The translations under genes and the position numbers were made by a program. The notes beneath the pieces were generated by a model that worked only from the letters and a program-made list of their open reading frames with translations, was not told the DNA's origin and did no database searches. From UBA10329 sp964500205 (GTDB taxonomy: Bacteria > Bacteroidota > Bacteroidia > UBA10329), in contig CAZCNS010000001.1 of assembly GCA_964500205.1 (NCBI GenBank), positions 124,001 through 188,000 of the forward strand: 64,000 nt of DNA. The letters are read 5' to 3'. Positions 42,805-51,697 of this stretch are shown here, one piece after another (the stretch's first letter is position 1; each line of letters begins with the position of its first letter).

Positions 42805-44220
42805 TCATTTCGGCTTCACGAGTATCCTCGGCTCCAGCATGTCGAGCATGGCGTACTTCACGCCCTCGCGGCCGAAACCGCTGTCCTTGATGCCACCGTA
42901 GGGCATGTGGTCCACGCGGAAAGTGGGCACATCGTTGATGATGACCCCTCCGCATTCGATACGCTCGAAGGCGAGGTTCATCTCCGCGATGCTGTCGGTG
43001 TAAACACCCGCCTGCAGCCCGAACCGCGAGTCGTTGAGCAGGTCGATGGCCTCCTCGAATCGGTCGAACGGATGAACGGTGATGACGGGGCCGAACGCCT
43101 CCTCGGTAAAGACCTTCGCCTCCGCTGGTACATCTGTGAGGATGGTAGGTGCATAAATGCCATCGCGCTCGACACCGCCTGTGACAATGTGCGCACCATC
43201 GTCCACGGCCTCCTGCACCCACTGCGCCATGCGGTCGGTATTGGTACGGTCGATCATTGTGGAAATCTCTGTCTGCGGATCGGTGGGCGGCCCCCATCGC
43301 AGGGCTTCCGCGCCTTTTGCCATCATTTCGCAGAAATCATCGAAAAGCGAACGGTGGACGAAAAACCGCTGCGTGTGGATGCATACCTGTCCTGAATAGG
43401 AGAACGCCCCGATGAGCAGCCTCGGTAGTGCTTTTTCAAGGTCGGTGCCCGCACTGATGATAACGCCCGCGTTGCCGCCCAGTTCCAGCACCACACGCTT
43501 CTTGCCCGCCTGTGCCTTCATGGCCCAACCCACCTCGGGCGACCCGGTAAAACTCAGCAGCGCGAATCTCGGATCGGTCACCAAGAGGTTGCCTGCCTGT
43601 CGGTCCATCGGCAGCACGGTGAGCGTTCCCTTGGGCAGGTCGGTAGCGTTGACGATGCGGGCCAGTTCAAGCGCACTCAGCGGAGTGGATGAGGCGGGTT
43701 TCAGAATGATGGGGCATCCCGCAGCGATGGTGGGGGCCACCTTGTGCGCCACCAGATTGAGCGGGAAATTGAACGGTGCGATGCCTGCCACCAGTCCCAC
43801 GGGGAAGTAACGGACGATGCCCTCGCGGCCCTCTCCTGCTGCGGTGGTGTCGAGCTGCAGCAACTCGGCAGGCAGCCGTGTGGCCTCCTCTGCGGCCACC
43901 GCGAAAGTCTGCACGGCACGGTCTATCTCCCCGAGGGCATAGCGCAGCGGCTTCCCACTCTCTGAGGCCAGTAGCAAGGCCAGCTCCTCCCTCCTGACCC
44001 GGATGCTGTCGGCTATCTGGCGCAGAGCAGTGGCCCGCACATGAGCAGGAAGGTCCCACAGCGGCCTCCGTGCGGCCTCCGCGGCCCTAATGGCCTGCTC
44101 GAACTCCCGTCCGTCAGCAAGCCAGGTCGTGCCAACGAGCGAGCCGTCAAATGGATTGCGCACCTCCAGAGGTCTGGCGGTGGTACATTGTTCGTTTCCG
44201 ATGAGCAGGTCGTAGGTCAT
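42805..44220 (-). CDS. Aldehyde dehydrogenase
   Basis: The 471-residue NAD(P)-dependent enzyme has the ALDH motifs PFNFPLNLVAHKVAP, the cofactor-loop FTGSPEVGW, the general-base Glu in VLELGGNA, the catalytic Cys in SGQVCIHTQ (about 280) and the C-terminal PYGGIKDSGFGREG. It oxidises an aldehyde to its acid; the substrate (e.g. glyceraldehyde-phosphate or lactaldehyde type) cannot be fixed from motifs. The ATG at 44220 is chosen because the earlier candidate lies beside the terminator of the upstream gene. Confidence 0.93.
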   Translation of the reverse strand: MTYDLLIGNEQCTTARPLEVRNPFDGSLVGTTWLADGREFEQAIRAAEAARRPLWDLPAHVRATALRQIADSIRVRREELALLLASESGKPLRYALGEIDRAVQTFAVAAEEATRLPAELLQLDTTAAGEGREGIVRYFPVGLVAGIAPFNFPLNLVAHKVAPTIAAGCPIILKPASSTPLSALELARIVNATDLPKGTLTVLPMDRQAGNLLVTDPRFALLSFTGSPEVGWAMKAQAGKKRVVLELGGNAGVIISAGTDLEKALPRLLIGAFSYSGQVCIHTQRFFVHRSLFDDFCEMMAKGAEALRWGPPTDPQTEISTMIDRTNTDRMAQWVQEAVDDGAHIVTGGVERDGIYAPTILTDVPAEAKVFTEEAFGPVITVHPFDRFEEAIDLLNDSRFGLQAGVYTDSIAEMNLAFERIECGGVIINDVPTFRVDHMPYGGIKDSGFGREGVKYAMLDMLEPRILVKPK

Positions 44221-44266
44221 TTGCACGTTGATCACTTTGTTTTGAATGAATACGAGACGCGCGGGC

Positions 44267-44294
44267 AAAAAAAAGCACGGTCGCCCGTGCTTTT
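44267..44294 (-). terminator. Rho-independent terminator after the HMA lipoprotein gene
   Basis: A perfect 10-bp palindrome (AAAAGCACGG / CCGTGCTTTT, loop TCGC) sits next to a run of A on the plus strand, which is a U-tract for minus-strand transcription. Confidence 0.85.
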
Positions 44295-44312
44295 ACTTTC
44301 AGTCCTACAAAC

Positions 44313-44753
44313 TCAGATGTTCACTTCCTCACTCGTGTCTCCTGACTCATCTTCTGAGTTGAAGATCTCCTCCTCCGTATCCGCGTTGGGTGCCTGCGTT
44401 TCAGCGGCTATCACCTTGTAGTGACCCCCTCCATTCGTGGCTTCTATGCAAGCAATGATATCCGCTTCAGAGAGCTTGGCAGCATCGTAGGTGAAAAAAC
44501 CTTTCCCTTCAGCAAAGCTGACCTGACTAAGTGCCATTCCTCCCAATTTGGAGCACGCCTTCTCAATAGGCTTGGCACAACCGTTGGGACACGCCATCCC
44601 GTCTATGGTTACAGCCAATGTAGCGGGCAACTCCAGTTCGTCCACTGAAAGCATAGTGGCTGTATCGGCAGCCTGTTCTGGTGCAGAACCGCAGGACGTC
44701 ATCAGGCTCACGCCAGCAAATACCAGAAGGCCGGAGAAAAGAATGTGTCTCAT
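44313..44753 (-). CDS. Heavy-metal-associated-domain lipoprotein
   Basis: The 146-residue protein has a lipoprotein signal (SLMTSC, cysteine at 21) and an HMA-like domain (about 45-115) with GMACPNGCAKPIE in place of the GMTCxxC site; the two cysteines are separated by three residues rather than two. An acidic tail (ADTEEEIFNSEDESGDTSEE) ends the protein. It probably binds a metal such as copper in the periplasm or at a membrane. It overlaps the upstream CopZ-like gene by four bases (ATGA). Confidence 0.85.
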   Translation of the reverse strand: MRHILFSGLLVFAGVSLMTSCGSAPEQAADTATMLSVDELELPATLAVTIDGMACPNGCAKPIEKACSKLGGMALSQVSFAEGKGFFTYDAAKLSEADIIACIEATNGGGHYKVIAAETQAPNADTEEEIFNSEDESGDTSEEVNI

Positions 44754-44971
44754 GATTTTGAAGCTTTGTAAAGGTTTGTACTGTTGATGTTTTGCAGGAC
44801 GGAGTTGATAACCTCATCACCTCCTTCAAAGTTCACCTGTAGCGTAGATCCAGACGCACTGGCGGCAGCAGATCTCACACCGTCAATCTCGGCAGCGAGC
44901 TCTGCTACAGCGCGTTCGCAATGGCCGCAGGTCATGCCTTGCACCTTGAGGGTCACTTCCATTCCATCCAT
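44750..44971 (-). CDS. CopZ-like cytosolic metallochaperone
   Basis: The 73-residue HMA protein has GMTCGHC near residues 12-18, the canonical Cu(I)-binding loop, and ferredoxin-like alternation of strands and helices. The first ATG is at 44971 and a second in-frame ATG lies three codons in. TACCTTTG ends four bases before the first ATG. It is coupled to an HMA lipoprotein gene, so a cytosolic and an envelope metal-binding protein are co-produced. Confidence 0.88.
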   Translation of the reverse strand: MDGMEVTLKVQGMTCGHCERAVAELAAEIDGVRSAAASASGSTLQVNFEGGDEVINSVLQNINSTNLYKASKS

Positions 44972-44975
44972 GGGA

Positions 44976-44983
44976 CAAAGGTA
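44976..44983 (-). promoter_or_regulatory. -7 element TACCTTTG, leaderless spacing to the CopZ-like gene
   Basis: Exact TAnnTTTG match on the minus strand, ending four bases before the first ATG. Confidence 0.55.
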
Positions 44984-45073
44984 GGGGCATCCTCGTCTAC
45001 CTGCGCGGACACTTCATATCAACTTGTGACCTCTTGCGACAGAATCGGAAGCAACGCGGGCGTTATTTGCGGC

Positions 45074-45949
45074 ATGAATCCGACCCTGCGCAATTGGGCC
45101 ATTTTGCTCCTCATCGGCCTGATATGGGGCAGCTCTTTCATTCTGATGAAAAAAGGACTCGTGTATTTCACGGATGTCCAAGTAGGCGCAATGCGAATCG
45201 GGCTGGCATGGCTGGTGACCATGCCTTTTCTCATGCAAAAGATAGGCATTGTCAAGCGTAAGGAATGGCTCATGCTCTTGGTAAGTGGTCTTTTCGGTAA
45301 TGGTATACCGGCATTTCTATTCACCGCTGCACAAAGACATCTCGACAGCTCACTTGTGGGCATGCTGAACTCATTGGTTCCTGTGCTCACGGTGCTGATC
45401 GGTATGGTGGTTTTTCGTCTGAAGGTCACATCATGGCAGATCGCAGGGCTTACTGTGGGTCTTGCGGGTGCCTTGATGCTGATCCTCTCTGATGGACTGG
45501 CGGAGTTCAAATGGCCGGCCCTGCTGGTGGTGGCGGCCAGTACCTGCTATGCCATCAATCTCAACGTGGTGAGGCGTTACATGCAGACCATGCCCACCAT
45601 GGTGCTCACGGCTGGGGCTTTCCTTTGGGTGGGACCACCCTGCGTCTTCTACCTGATGCTTTCGGACATGCCTGAGCGCCTCGAACCAGACGGAGCATGG
45701 CTTGCTCTTAGCGGCATTGTGCTGCTTGCGGTAGTGGGCACAGCCATCGCGGTGCTCATCTTCAATCGGCTCATCCAGCAGGCAGGGCCTGTGTTCGCAT
45801 CCATGGTAACCTATGTGGTGCCACTCTTTGCACTGATGTGGGGCATGCTGGACGGAGAGCGACCCAGCCTCCTACAACTTGTGGGAGCATCCGTAGTCCT
45901 GGGCGGGGTTTATATTGTCAATGCGGGCAAAAGGACTGACAATCAGTGA
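45074..45949 (+). CDS. EamA/DMT-superfamily transporter
   Basis: The 291-residue inner-membrane protein has ten predicted transmembrane segments in two five-helix EamA halves; the first starts NWAILLLIGLIWGSSFILMKKGL, the typical WGSSF signature, and the second starts near residue 150. Members export small metabolites such as amino acids; the substrate is unknown. The ATG at 45074 gives the normal family length. Confidence 0.92.
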   Translation: MNPTLRNWAILLLIGLIWGSSFILMKKGLVYFTDVQVGAMRIGLAWLVTMPFLMQKIGIVKRKEWLMLLVSGLFGNGIPAFLFTAAQRHLDSSLVGMLNSLVPVLTVLIGMVVFRLKVTSWQIAGLTVGLAGALMLILSDGLAEFKWPALLVVAASTCYAINLNVVRRYMQTMPTMVLTAGAFLWVGPPCVFYLMLSDMPERLEPDGAWLALSGIVLLAVVGTAIAVLIFNRLIQQAGPVFASMVTYVVPLFALMWGMLDGERPSLLQLVGASVVLGGVYIVNAGKRTDNQ

Positions 45950-45993
45950 AGAAAAGTAACCGTATCATCGCACCTTCCTTAACCCACTCATTG

Positions 45994-47679
45994 ATGAAAA
46001 CACTTTTACCTGCACTTGCGCTGACCTTGGCCTCGGTTCAAGTTCTAGCACAGGGAACATTCTCCGCTGTCAACACCATCTTTCAAGCGAGCTGTGTGAA
46101 TGGCTGCCACACGGCCGGAAGCCCCAGTGGCAATCTGATACTACAGACGAACGGAGACCTCAACGCCCTGTATGCCAACCTCGTGGGCGTGACTCCGACC
46201 AACCCTTCGGCAGCAGCTGCGGGCTACAAACTCATTGACCCCGGCTATCCTGCCAACAGTTTCCTGCTTCGCAAATGCGCTTATCCGTCATGGGATGATA
46301 ATTATGACCTGCCTGTTGCACAGGGAGCACCCATGCCTACTTCAGGACAATCCGCCCTTGCGAAGGAAGATGTGGAACTGATAAGGCAGTGGATACTGTA
46401 CGGAGCCAAGCAGACGGGCACTGTGGTCGATCCGCAGACGCTTTACAATTACTACAACGTGAATGGCATGGCCCGCATCCCTCGCCCAGAAGCGCCTGCT
46501 CCTGGCACGGGGTATCAGATGCATCTGGGACCGTTCTTCCTTACTCCGGGTGAGGAGGTGGAATTCTACAAGAAGGAACAGCTCACTAACCCCGATGTGC
46601 TCAATGTGAACCGTTTCGAGGCTGTTTTCAACGATGAGTCGCACCATTTCCTCCTGTTCCAATTCGACCCTGGCACGGATGAGGCCATAGACGAAGGAAT
46701 GCGCCCAGTCACGGTGCAGAACGCTTTTCAGGACGCACGTTACATGGTCGGATGGGTCGATTCCGATACCATAGACCTACCCGTTGGTACTGCCTACAAG
46801 GTGCGGGAGAACGGGGTGCTTGACCTGAACTACCACCTCATCAACTATGCCTCCAACGGGGATTCCATTCTCGCTGCCGAGGCGTATGTCAATTTCTTCC
46901 TTGCAGAGGACGAGGACTTCATCGAGATGCACAGCGAGCTGCTGATCAATCTCCAGCTGTTCATTCTCCCCGGAGGGGCGGAACAGACCTTCACCAACAA
47001 TAAGTTCTGCGGTTCTGGCGGTGGCAACCCGTACTTCTGCGGACTGGAAGGCGATTCTATATACGTATGGTTCCTCTCATCACACACACACAAGTTCGGC
47101 ACGGACTACGACATCTACAAGCGTTTGCCTGGCGGTGGCAAAGGCGAACAGCTCTATGAAGGTTTCTACAATACTACCTACGACTTCAACCAAGGCTTCT
47201 ACGACTGGTCTCACCCCAGCAACCGTTACTTTGACGAACTCGTGCCTGTTGCCAAGAGCCTCGGTCTGGTGCAAGAGGCCAAATACCGCATCAACGATCC
47301 GAGTCAGATACTGCCTGTCACCTTCGGTCTCACCACCGATGATGAGATGATGCTTGCATTCGTGCAGTACACCACCGAACCGCTCAGGAATCAGAACGTC
47401 TCGGTGAATGATCTGGCAACTGATGCCCTCGGCCTGAAACTTTACCCGAACCCGACTGAGGGTGCTGCCACCGTCAGCTTCAACCTTAACGGTCCCTCTC
47501 TGGTGCAGCTTGACGTTCTGAACCTGCTCGGACAGCCCGTGGCCAACGTTCACAATGGCATGGCAGGCGCTGGTGGTCATTCACATGTGATCGGTGAAGG
47601 TCTGTCCGCAGGCCTATATCTGGTGAGGCTCTCCGTGGACGGCAATGTGAGCACGCAGCGGCTCGTGATCGGTCGTTGA
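45994..47679 (+). CDS. T9SS-targeted protein with PHM-like copper-monooxygenase signature
   Basis: The 561-residue protein has a signal peptide (MKTLLPALALTLASVQVLAQ). CVNGCH at 34-39 resembles a c-type haem site but has three residues between the cysteines. Further in are HH at 217-218 (ESHHFLLFQF) and HTHKFG from 364, matching the HHM-like and HTHxxG signatures of copper type II ascorbate-dependent monooxygenases (PHM/DBM). The C-terminus (about 485-561; LYPNPTEGAATVSF, GLYLVRLSVDG) is a type A T9SS sorting domain. It is probably an extracellular oxidoreductase; activity is not proven by these motifs. Confidence 0.85.
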   Translation: MKTLLPALALTLASVQVLAQGTFSAVNTIFQASCVNGCHTAGSPSGNLILQTNGDLNALYANLVGVTPTNPSAAAAGYKLIDPGYPANSFLLRKCAYPSWDDNYDLPVAQGAPMPTSGQSALAKEDVELIRQWILYGAKQTGTVVDPQTLYNYYNVNGMARIPRPEAPAPGTGYQMHLGPFFLTPGEEVEFYKKEQLTNPDVLNVNRFEAVFNDESHHFLLFQFDPGTDEAIDEGMRPVTVQNAFQDARYMVGWVDSDTIDLPVGTAYKVRENGVLDLNYHLINYASNGDSILAAEAYVNFFLAEDEDFIEMHSELLINLQLFILPGGAEQTFTNNKFCGSGGGNPYFCGLEGDSIYVWFLSSHTHKFGTDYDIYKRLPGGGKGEQLYEGFYNTTYDFNQGFYDWSHPSNRYFDELVPVAKSLGLVQEAKYRINDPSQILPVTFGLTTDDEMMLAFVQYTTEPLRNQNVSVNDLATDALGLKLYPNPTEGAATVSFNLNGPSLVQLDVLNLLGQPVANVHNGMAGAGGHSHVIGEGLSAGLYLVRLSVDGNVSTQRLVIGR

Positions 47680-47720
47680 AACGTTTTTTCAGCACCGCTT
47701 GCTTCGAGCCTTTCTTTTAT

Positions 47721-47728
47721 TACATTTG
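47721..47728 (+). promoter_or_regulatory. -7 element TACATTTG for rplU-rpmA
   Basis: Exact TAnnTTTG match 35 bases before the rplU ATG. Confidence 0.65.
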
Positions 47729-47763
47729 CAGCCCTTTTTGGAAAAACAGCAACACCGCAACCC

Positions 47764-48075
47764 ATGTACGCAATAGTAGATATTCAGGGACAGCAATTCA
47801 AAGTGGAAAAAGACTCGAAGGTCTATGTTCACCGTCTCGAAGGTGAAGAAGGTGCTAAGGTCAATTTCGACAAGGTGCTGCTCGTTGACAATGATGGCAA
47901 GGTGAGCATCGGTGCTCCGACTGTTGAAGGGGCCAAGGTCACCGCCACCATTCTCAGCCACTTGAAGGACAAGAAGATCCAAGTGTTCAAGAAGAAAAGA
48001 AGGAAAGGCTATCAGAAGCAGAACGGCCACCGTCAGTACCTCACGCAGGTGCAGATTGATGGTATCACCGCTTAA
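47764..48075 (+). CDS. rplU: 50S ribosomal protein L21
   Basis: The 103-residue protein begins MYAIVDIQGQQFKVEKDSKVYVHRL and ends with the basic FKKKRRKGYQKQNGHRQYLTQVQI segment that contacts 23S rRNA. Length and order (rplU then rpmA) are the usual ones. Confidence 0.97.
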   Translation: MYAIVDIQGQQFKVEKDSKVYVHRLEGEEGAKVNFDKVLLVDNDGKVSIGAPTVEGAKVTATILSHLKDKKIQVFKKKRRKGYQKQNGHRQYLTQVQIDGITA

Positions 48076-48115
48076 GTATCCCTCAACCAACGTCAACAGA
48101 TAAAAGTCCGATTCC

Positions 48116-48376
48116 ATGGCACACAAGAAAGGAGCAGGTAGTTCCAAAAACGGAAGAGAGTCTCACAGCAAACGCCTTGGTGTGAAAATTTTTGGCGGTC
48201 AAAGCGCCATCGCTGGCAACATCCTTGTCCGTCAGCGCGGCACCAAGCATCACCCTGGGGTCAATGTGGGCATCGGTAAGGATCACACCCTGTTTGCCCT
48301 CACAGACGGCACAGTGAAATTCAGCAAAGGCAAGAACGACCGTTCGTTCGTGTCTGTTGAGGCAGCAGCCAACTGA
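48116..48376 (+). CDS. rpmA: 50S ribosomal protein L27
   Basis: The 86-residue protein begins MAHKKGAGSSKNGRESHSKRLG, so the N-terminal tail that reaches the peptidyl-transferase centre is intact and has no cleavable extension of the Firmicutes type. It is followed by a strong terminator. Confidence 0.97.
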   Translation: MAHKKGAGSSKNGRESHSKRLGVKIFGGQSAIAGNILVRQRGTKHHPGVNVGIGKDHTLFALTDGTVKFSKGKNDRSFVSVEAAAN

Positions 48377-48399
48377 GATATTACGGAAGTCAAATACTG

Positions 48400-48435
48400 A
48401 ATCCCATTGGTCATGCGACCGATGGGATTTTTTTT
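48400..48435 (+). terminator. Rho-independent terminator after rplU-rpmA
   Basis: A 13-bp stem (AATCCCATTGGTC with GACCGATGGGATT, one T-G pair) with an ATGC loop is followed by a run of T. Confidence 0.9.
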
Positions 48436-48520
48436 GCCCAAAAAGAACCTGTTGCCCGATGCTGACGTATCGAACAACATTGCTCGAATACTTCGGGCTA
48501 TCTGCTTAGTTTAGCTGTCG

Positions 48521-50887
48521 ATGAGACGAACGTTAGTTGCGCTGATGATGGTCCCGCTGCTGGCGGGCCATGCCGTAATGGCGCAGCAGGCCGAAGTGGA
48601 CAGTCTGGAACGATTGCTGCAGACCACCTACGCGGTAAAAGGAGGCAAAGGCGACTCGCTGCGGATCCCTGTGCTGGTGAAAACCTCCGAACTTCTACTG
48701 CGCATCAACCCCGACCGCTCACTGGAACTGAGCAAGGAAGCCCTCCGCCTGAGCATCACCACAGGCAGTACGGGCATGATCAGCCACATTTACAACAACA
48801 CAGGAACGGCCCATCGCATCAAAGGCGATTATGACAAGGCCCTTTCCTTTCACACCAATGCCCTTGAAGGCGACCGCAAGCGCGGCAATAGGTCTGGGGA
48901 AGCACTCTCGCTCAACAATATCGGCAACGTACACCTGAAACAAGGGAATTACGGGAATGCCATCACTGCTTATGAGCGCTCTCTCAGTATCAGACAGGAC
49001 CTGAACGACAATGACGGGGTGGCAGCATCGCTCAACAACCTCGGTATGGTGTATAAAAACAGAGGCGATGGAGACCGGGCCCTGTCCTATTTTCAAAATG
49101 CGTTGCGCATATTCGAGCAGACAGACGACCGCGTGGGCCGTGCCAATGCGCTCAACAACATTGGCATCGTCTATCGCAACAATGGCAATGCGGAGAAGGC
49201 ACTGGAGATGTTCATGGCGGCCCTGCGCGAATTCGAGGGACTCGGTAACCGCGTTGGACAAGCCAACACCCTCAACAACATCGGCAACATCTACTTCCAA
49301 CAGGAGCAGCACAGCAAGGCCCTGGAGTTCTATGAGCGTTCGTACGCGATCAGCGAGGCCGTTGGCGACCGCAATGCCATGGCAAGCAAGCTGGGCAATA
49401 TGGCTGGGGTCTATCTCACGCGGGGAGACAAGGATAAAGCTGTAAAGACAGCCCTGAAGGCGTTGGAACTTCAAGAGGAGATCGGGGATGTGCAAGGGCA
49501 GATCGGCACGCTGAACAACATCGGGGCGTACTACCTGGACGAGAAGCAGTACGACCTTGCCTTGGGCAACCTCCTCAAGGCCGAGAAACTGGAGAAACGA
49601 ATCGGAGACCGCAGCTACAGCGCCACCACCTTGACTGGTATCGGGCAAGCATATCAACAGCAAGGGCAGTACAGCCGGGCGTTGGACTACCTCAACCGTG
49701 CCCTGCGCGAGGCGAAATCGGCCGGCAACCCAAACGTCATGATGACAGCCTACGCATCATTGGGCGAAGTGCATGCCGCATTGGGCGACTACCGACAGAG
49801 CTATGACAGTGAGCAGGCACGTAAGAAGCTGCGTGACAGCCTCGACCGCGAGAGCAGCACGCGTGAGCTGGCGCAGCTGCAGGCCAGATTCGAGAGTGAG
49901 CGCAAGCAGCGGGAGATCGAATCGCTGAACAAGGAGAAAGAGGTGAGCGAACTGCGGATGGCCAAGCAAAAGACTGTGAGAAACTTCATTCTCGTGCTCG
50001 CTGCACTAATCCTGTTCTCACTGATCCTGATCTACGCCCGCTACAGGGCCAAGCAACGCGCCAACATTGAACTGGAGCGCATGAACCGGGAAATCGCCAA
50101 GCAGAAGGAGATCGTGGAGGAGAAGAACTGGGCCATCACATCGAGCATCGAGTATGCAAAGCGTATTCAGGACGCCATCATGCCTACAATGGACGAGATT
50201 CACAAGGTGCTGCCTCAGAGCTTCGTCTATTACAGGCCAAAAGAGATAGTGAGCGGTGACTTCTACTGGTTCGCCCATCAGCACGGACAGACCTATCTGG
50301 CAGCGGTGGACTGCACGGGCCACGGAGTTCCAGGAGCATTTATGAGCATGATCGGCAACGACCACCTCAACCAGATCGTTAACGTGGAGATGGTCTCCAG
50401 CCCAGAGGCCATACTGAACAGACTGCATGAGGAGATACAGATCACTTTGAAACAGAAGCATGGCGTCACCGAAAACCATGATGGCATGGACGTGGCCCTC
50501 TGCACCATCGACACCACCGCGCGCAAACTGCGCTTCGCATCGGCCAACCGACTGCTCTACATTCTGAGAAACGGTGAACTCATCGAGGTGAAAGGCGACC
50601 ACTTCAACATCGGGGGTGTGATGCACGAGGACGTTCGCAAATACACCCTACATAGTATCGAGCTGAGTGAAGGCGACAGCTTCTACATGTTCTCAGATGG
50701 CGTCTCGGATCAGTTCGGAGGCGACAGCGGGAAAAAATTCGGTTATCGCAGGCTCAAAGAGCTTGTACTGACCATGAGTGCGTTGCCCATGTCTGCCCAA
50801 AAAGCACATTTCGAACAGGAGATGCTCACTTGGATGGGCAAGAACGAGCAGATCGATGACTTCCTAATGGTCGGAGTCCGCCTCTGA
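48521..50887 (+). CDS. TPR-containing SpoIIE-type serine phosphatase
   Basis: The 788-residue protein has a signal peptide, about nine tetratricopeptide repeats (about residues 85-440; LNNIGNVHLKQGNYGNAITAYERSL is one unit), one transmembrane helix (about 487-508), a coiled linker, and a cytoplasmic PP2C/SpoIIE phosphatase domain (about 560-788) with GDFYWF, DCTGHGVPGAFMSMIG and MFSDGVSDQ, which carry the metal-binding aspartates. It likely senses a periplasmic protein or peptide and dephosphorylates an anti-sigma antagonist. No partner gene is adjacent. Its 3' end overlaps the convergent gene by 24 bases. Confidence 0.92.
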   Translation: MRRTLVALMMVPLLAGHAVMAQQAEVDSLERLLQTTYAVKGGKGDSLRIPVLVKTSELLLRINPDRSLELSKEALRLSITTGSTGMISHIYNNTGTAHRIKGDYDKALSFHTNALEGDRKRGNRSGEALSLNNIGNVHLKQGNYGNAITAYERSLSIRQDLNDNDGVAASLNNLGMVYKNRGDGDRALSYFQNALRIFEQTDDRVGRANALNNIGIVYRNNGNAEKALEMFMAALREFEGLGNRVGQANTLNNIGNIYFQQEQHSKALEFYERSYAISEAVGDRNAMASKLGNMAGVYLTRGDKDKAVKTALKALELQEEIGDVQGQIGTLNNIGAYYLDEKQYDLALGNLLKAEKLEKRIGDRSYSATTLTGIGQAYQQQGQYSRALDYLNRALREAKSAGNPNVMMTAYASLGEVHAALGDYRQSYDSEQARKKLRDSLDRESSTRELAQLQARFESERKQREIESLNKEKEVSELRMAKQKTVRNFILVLAALILFSLILIYARYRAKQRANIELERMNREIAKQKEIVEEKNWAITSSIEYAKRIQDAIMPTMDEIHKVLPQSFVYYRPKEIVSGDFYWFAHQHGQTYLAAVDCTGHGVPGAFMSMIGNDHLNQIVNVEMVSSPEAILNRLHEEIQITLKQKHGVTENHDGMDVALCTIDTTARKLRFASANRLLYILRNGELIEVKGDHFNIGGVMHEDVRKYTLHSIELSEGDSFYMFSDGVSDQFGGDSGKKFGYRRLKELVLTMSALPMSAQKAHFEQEMLTWMGKNEQIDDFLMVGVRL

Positions 50888-51598
50888 GGGCTGCAACGAC
50901 CCTGCCTTGCGCTCTACATAGCCCAAGAAGATCTGGTAACTCTCGCTCTCCATGTCCCAATCCCTCCGTTGCGTAAGCAACTGAAAATAGTGCTTCAGTT
51001 CTGCCGCACTCTTGGAATTGTTGAGCTTCAACACCGCATCACCGAAGTCGGAGGCATTGCCCGAGAAAAGGTTGCGGATGATACCGAACTTCTCATTGAG
51101 CGGAATGCCCGAACTGAGGTCTGTGATGGGCTTTCGGTTAAGCTTGCCGGCAAGAATGGACTCGTTATTGGGCTTTGCGTCCGGCTTGCCCAGAAGAGGG
51201 CGTGATGAAGGTAGCTCAGCACTGACGGTTTCAACAAGAGGTGTCTCCGGCACTTTCGCTGACGTCTGTTCCTGCAACTTTGTCTCTGCGATGATTTCAC
51301 TCACCGTATGCTGAGGTCCCTCTGGCTCAATAACCGCCTCCTCTTTAGAAGCAGCAGGCCCAGCGGCAGGCTCCTCCACCAAGGTCTGCGGAGTGACAGT
51401 GACCTCAATAGGTGCAGGTGTCACTGGAGTCTCCACCACTGGGGCAACCTCAGCAGCCGCGACCTCCATTGACAGCACGGCATCATAGCATTTGCGCAGC
51501 TCATCGAGCAGCAGATCGCGCGCAATGGCGGATGGTGATGACTTCAAATGCGCTATGCTTGCTGCAATCTGTTGAAGGTGGCTATCAAGTAGGCTCAT
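50864..51598 (-). CDS. Bacteroidota hypothetical protein with Pro/Glu/Val-rich linker
   Basis: The 244-residue protein starts at the ATG at 51598 (MSLLDSHLQQIAASIAHLK). An N-terminal helical segment (about 1-40) is joined by a low-complexity Pro/Val/Thr/Glu stretch (about 48-150) to a C-terminal helical domain (about 165-240; LNEKFGIIRNLFSGNASDFGDAVLKLNNSK). The C-terminal pattern looks like a conserved family domain, but I cannot name it. It is divergent from tdk and has its own -7 element. Confidence 0.78.
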   Translation of the reverse strand: MSLLDSHLQQIAASIAHLKSSPSAIARDLLLDELRKCYDAVLSMEVAAAEVAPVVETPVTPAPIEVTVTPQTLVEEPAAGPAASKEEAVIEPEGPQHTVSEIIAETKLQEQTSAKVPETPLVETVSAELPSSRPLLGKPDAKPNNESILAGKLNRKPITDLSSGIPLNEKFGIIRNLFSGNASDFGDAVLKLNNSKSAAELKHYFQLLTQRRDWDMESESYQIFLGYVERKAGSLQPSEADSDH

Positions 51599-51625
51599 TC
51601 GGTGATGAAGATTTCGGGTTTGCGT

Positions 51626-51633
51626 TAGCTTTG
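51626..51633 (+). promoter_or_regulatory. -7 element TAGCTTTG for tdk
   Basis: Exact TAnnTTTG match on the plus strand, 64 bases from the tdk ATG, facing a minus-strand element 31 bases further right. Confidence 0.5.
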
Positions 51634-51664
51634 TCAGGTGTGGAGTGCGACCATCCGACACCGA

Positions 51665-51672
51665 CAAAACTA
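51665..51672 (-). promoter_or_regulatory. -7 element TAGTTTTG for the divergent hypothetical gene
   Basis: Exact TAnnTTTG match on the minus strand, 66 bases from the ATG at 51598, inside the leader of tdk. Confidence 0.5.
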
Positions 51673-51697
51673 ACCACCCTCAAGTCAAGGCCAAAGG

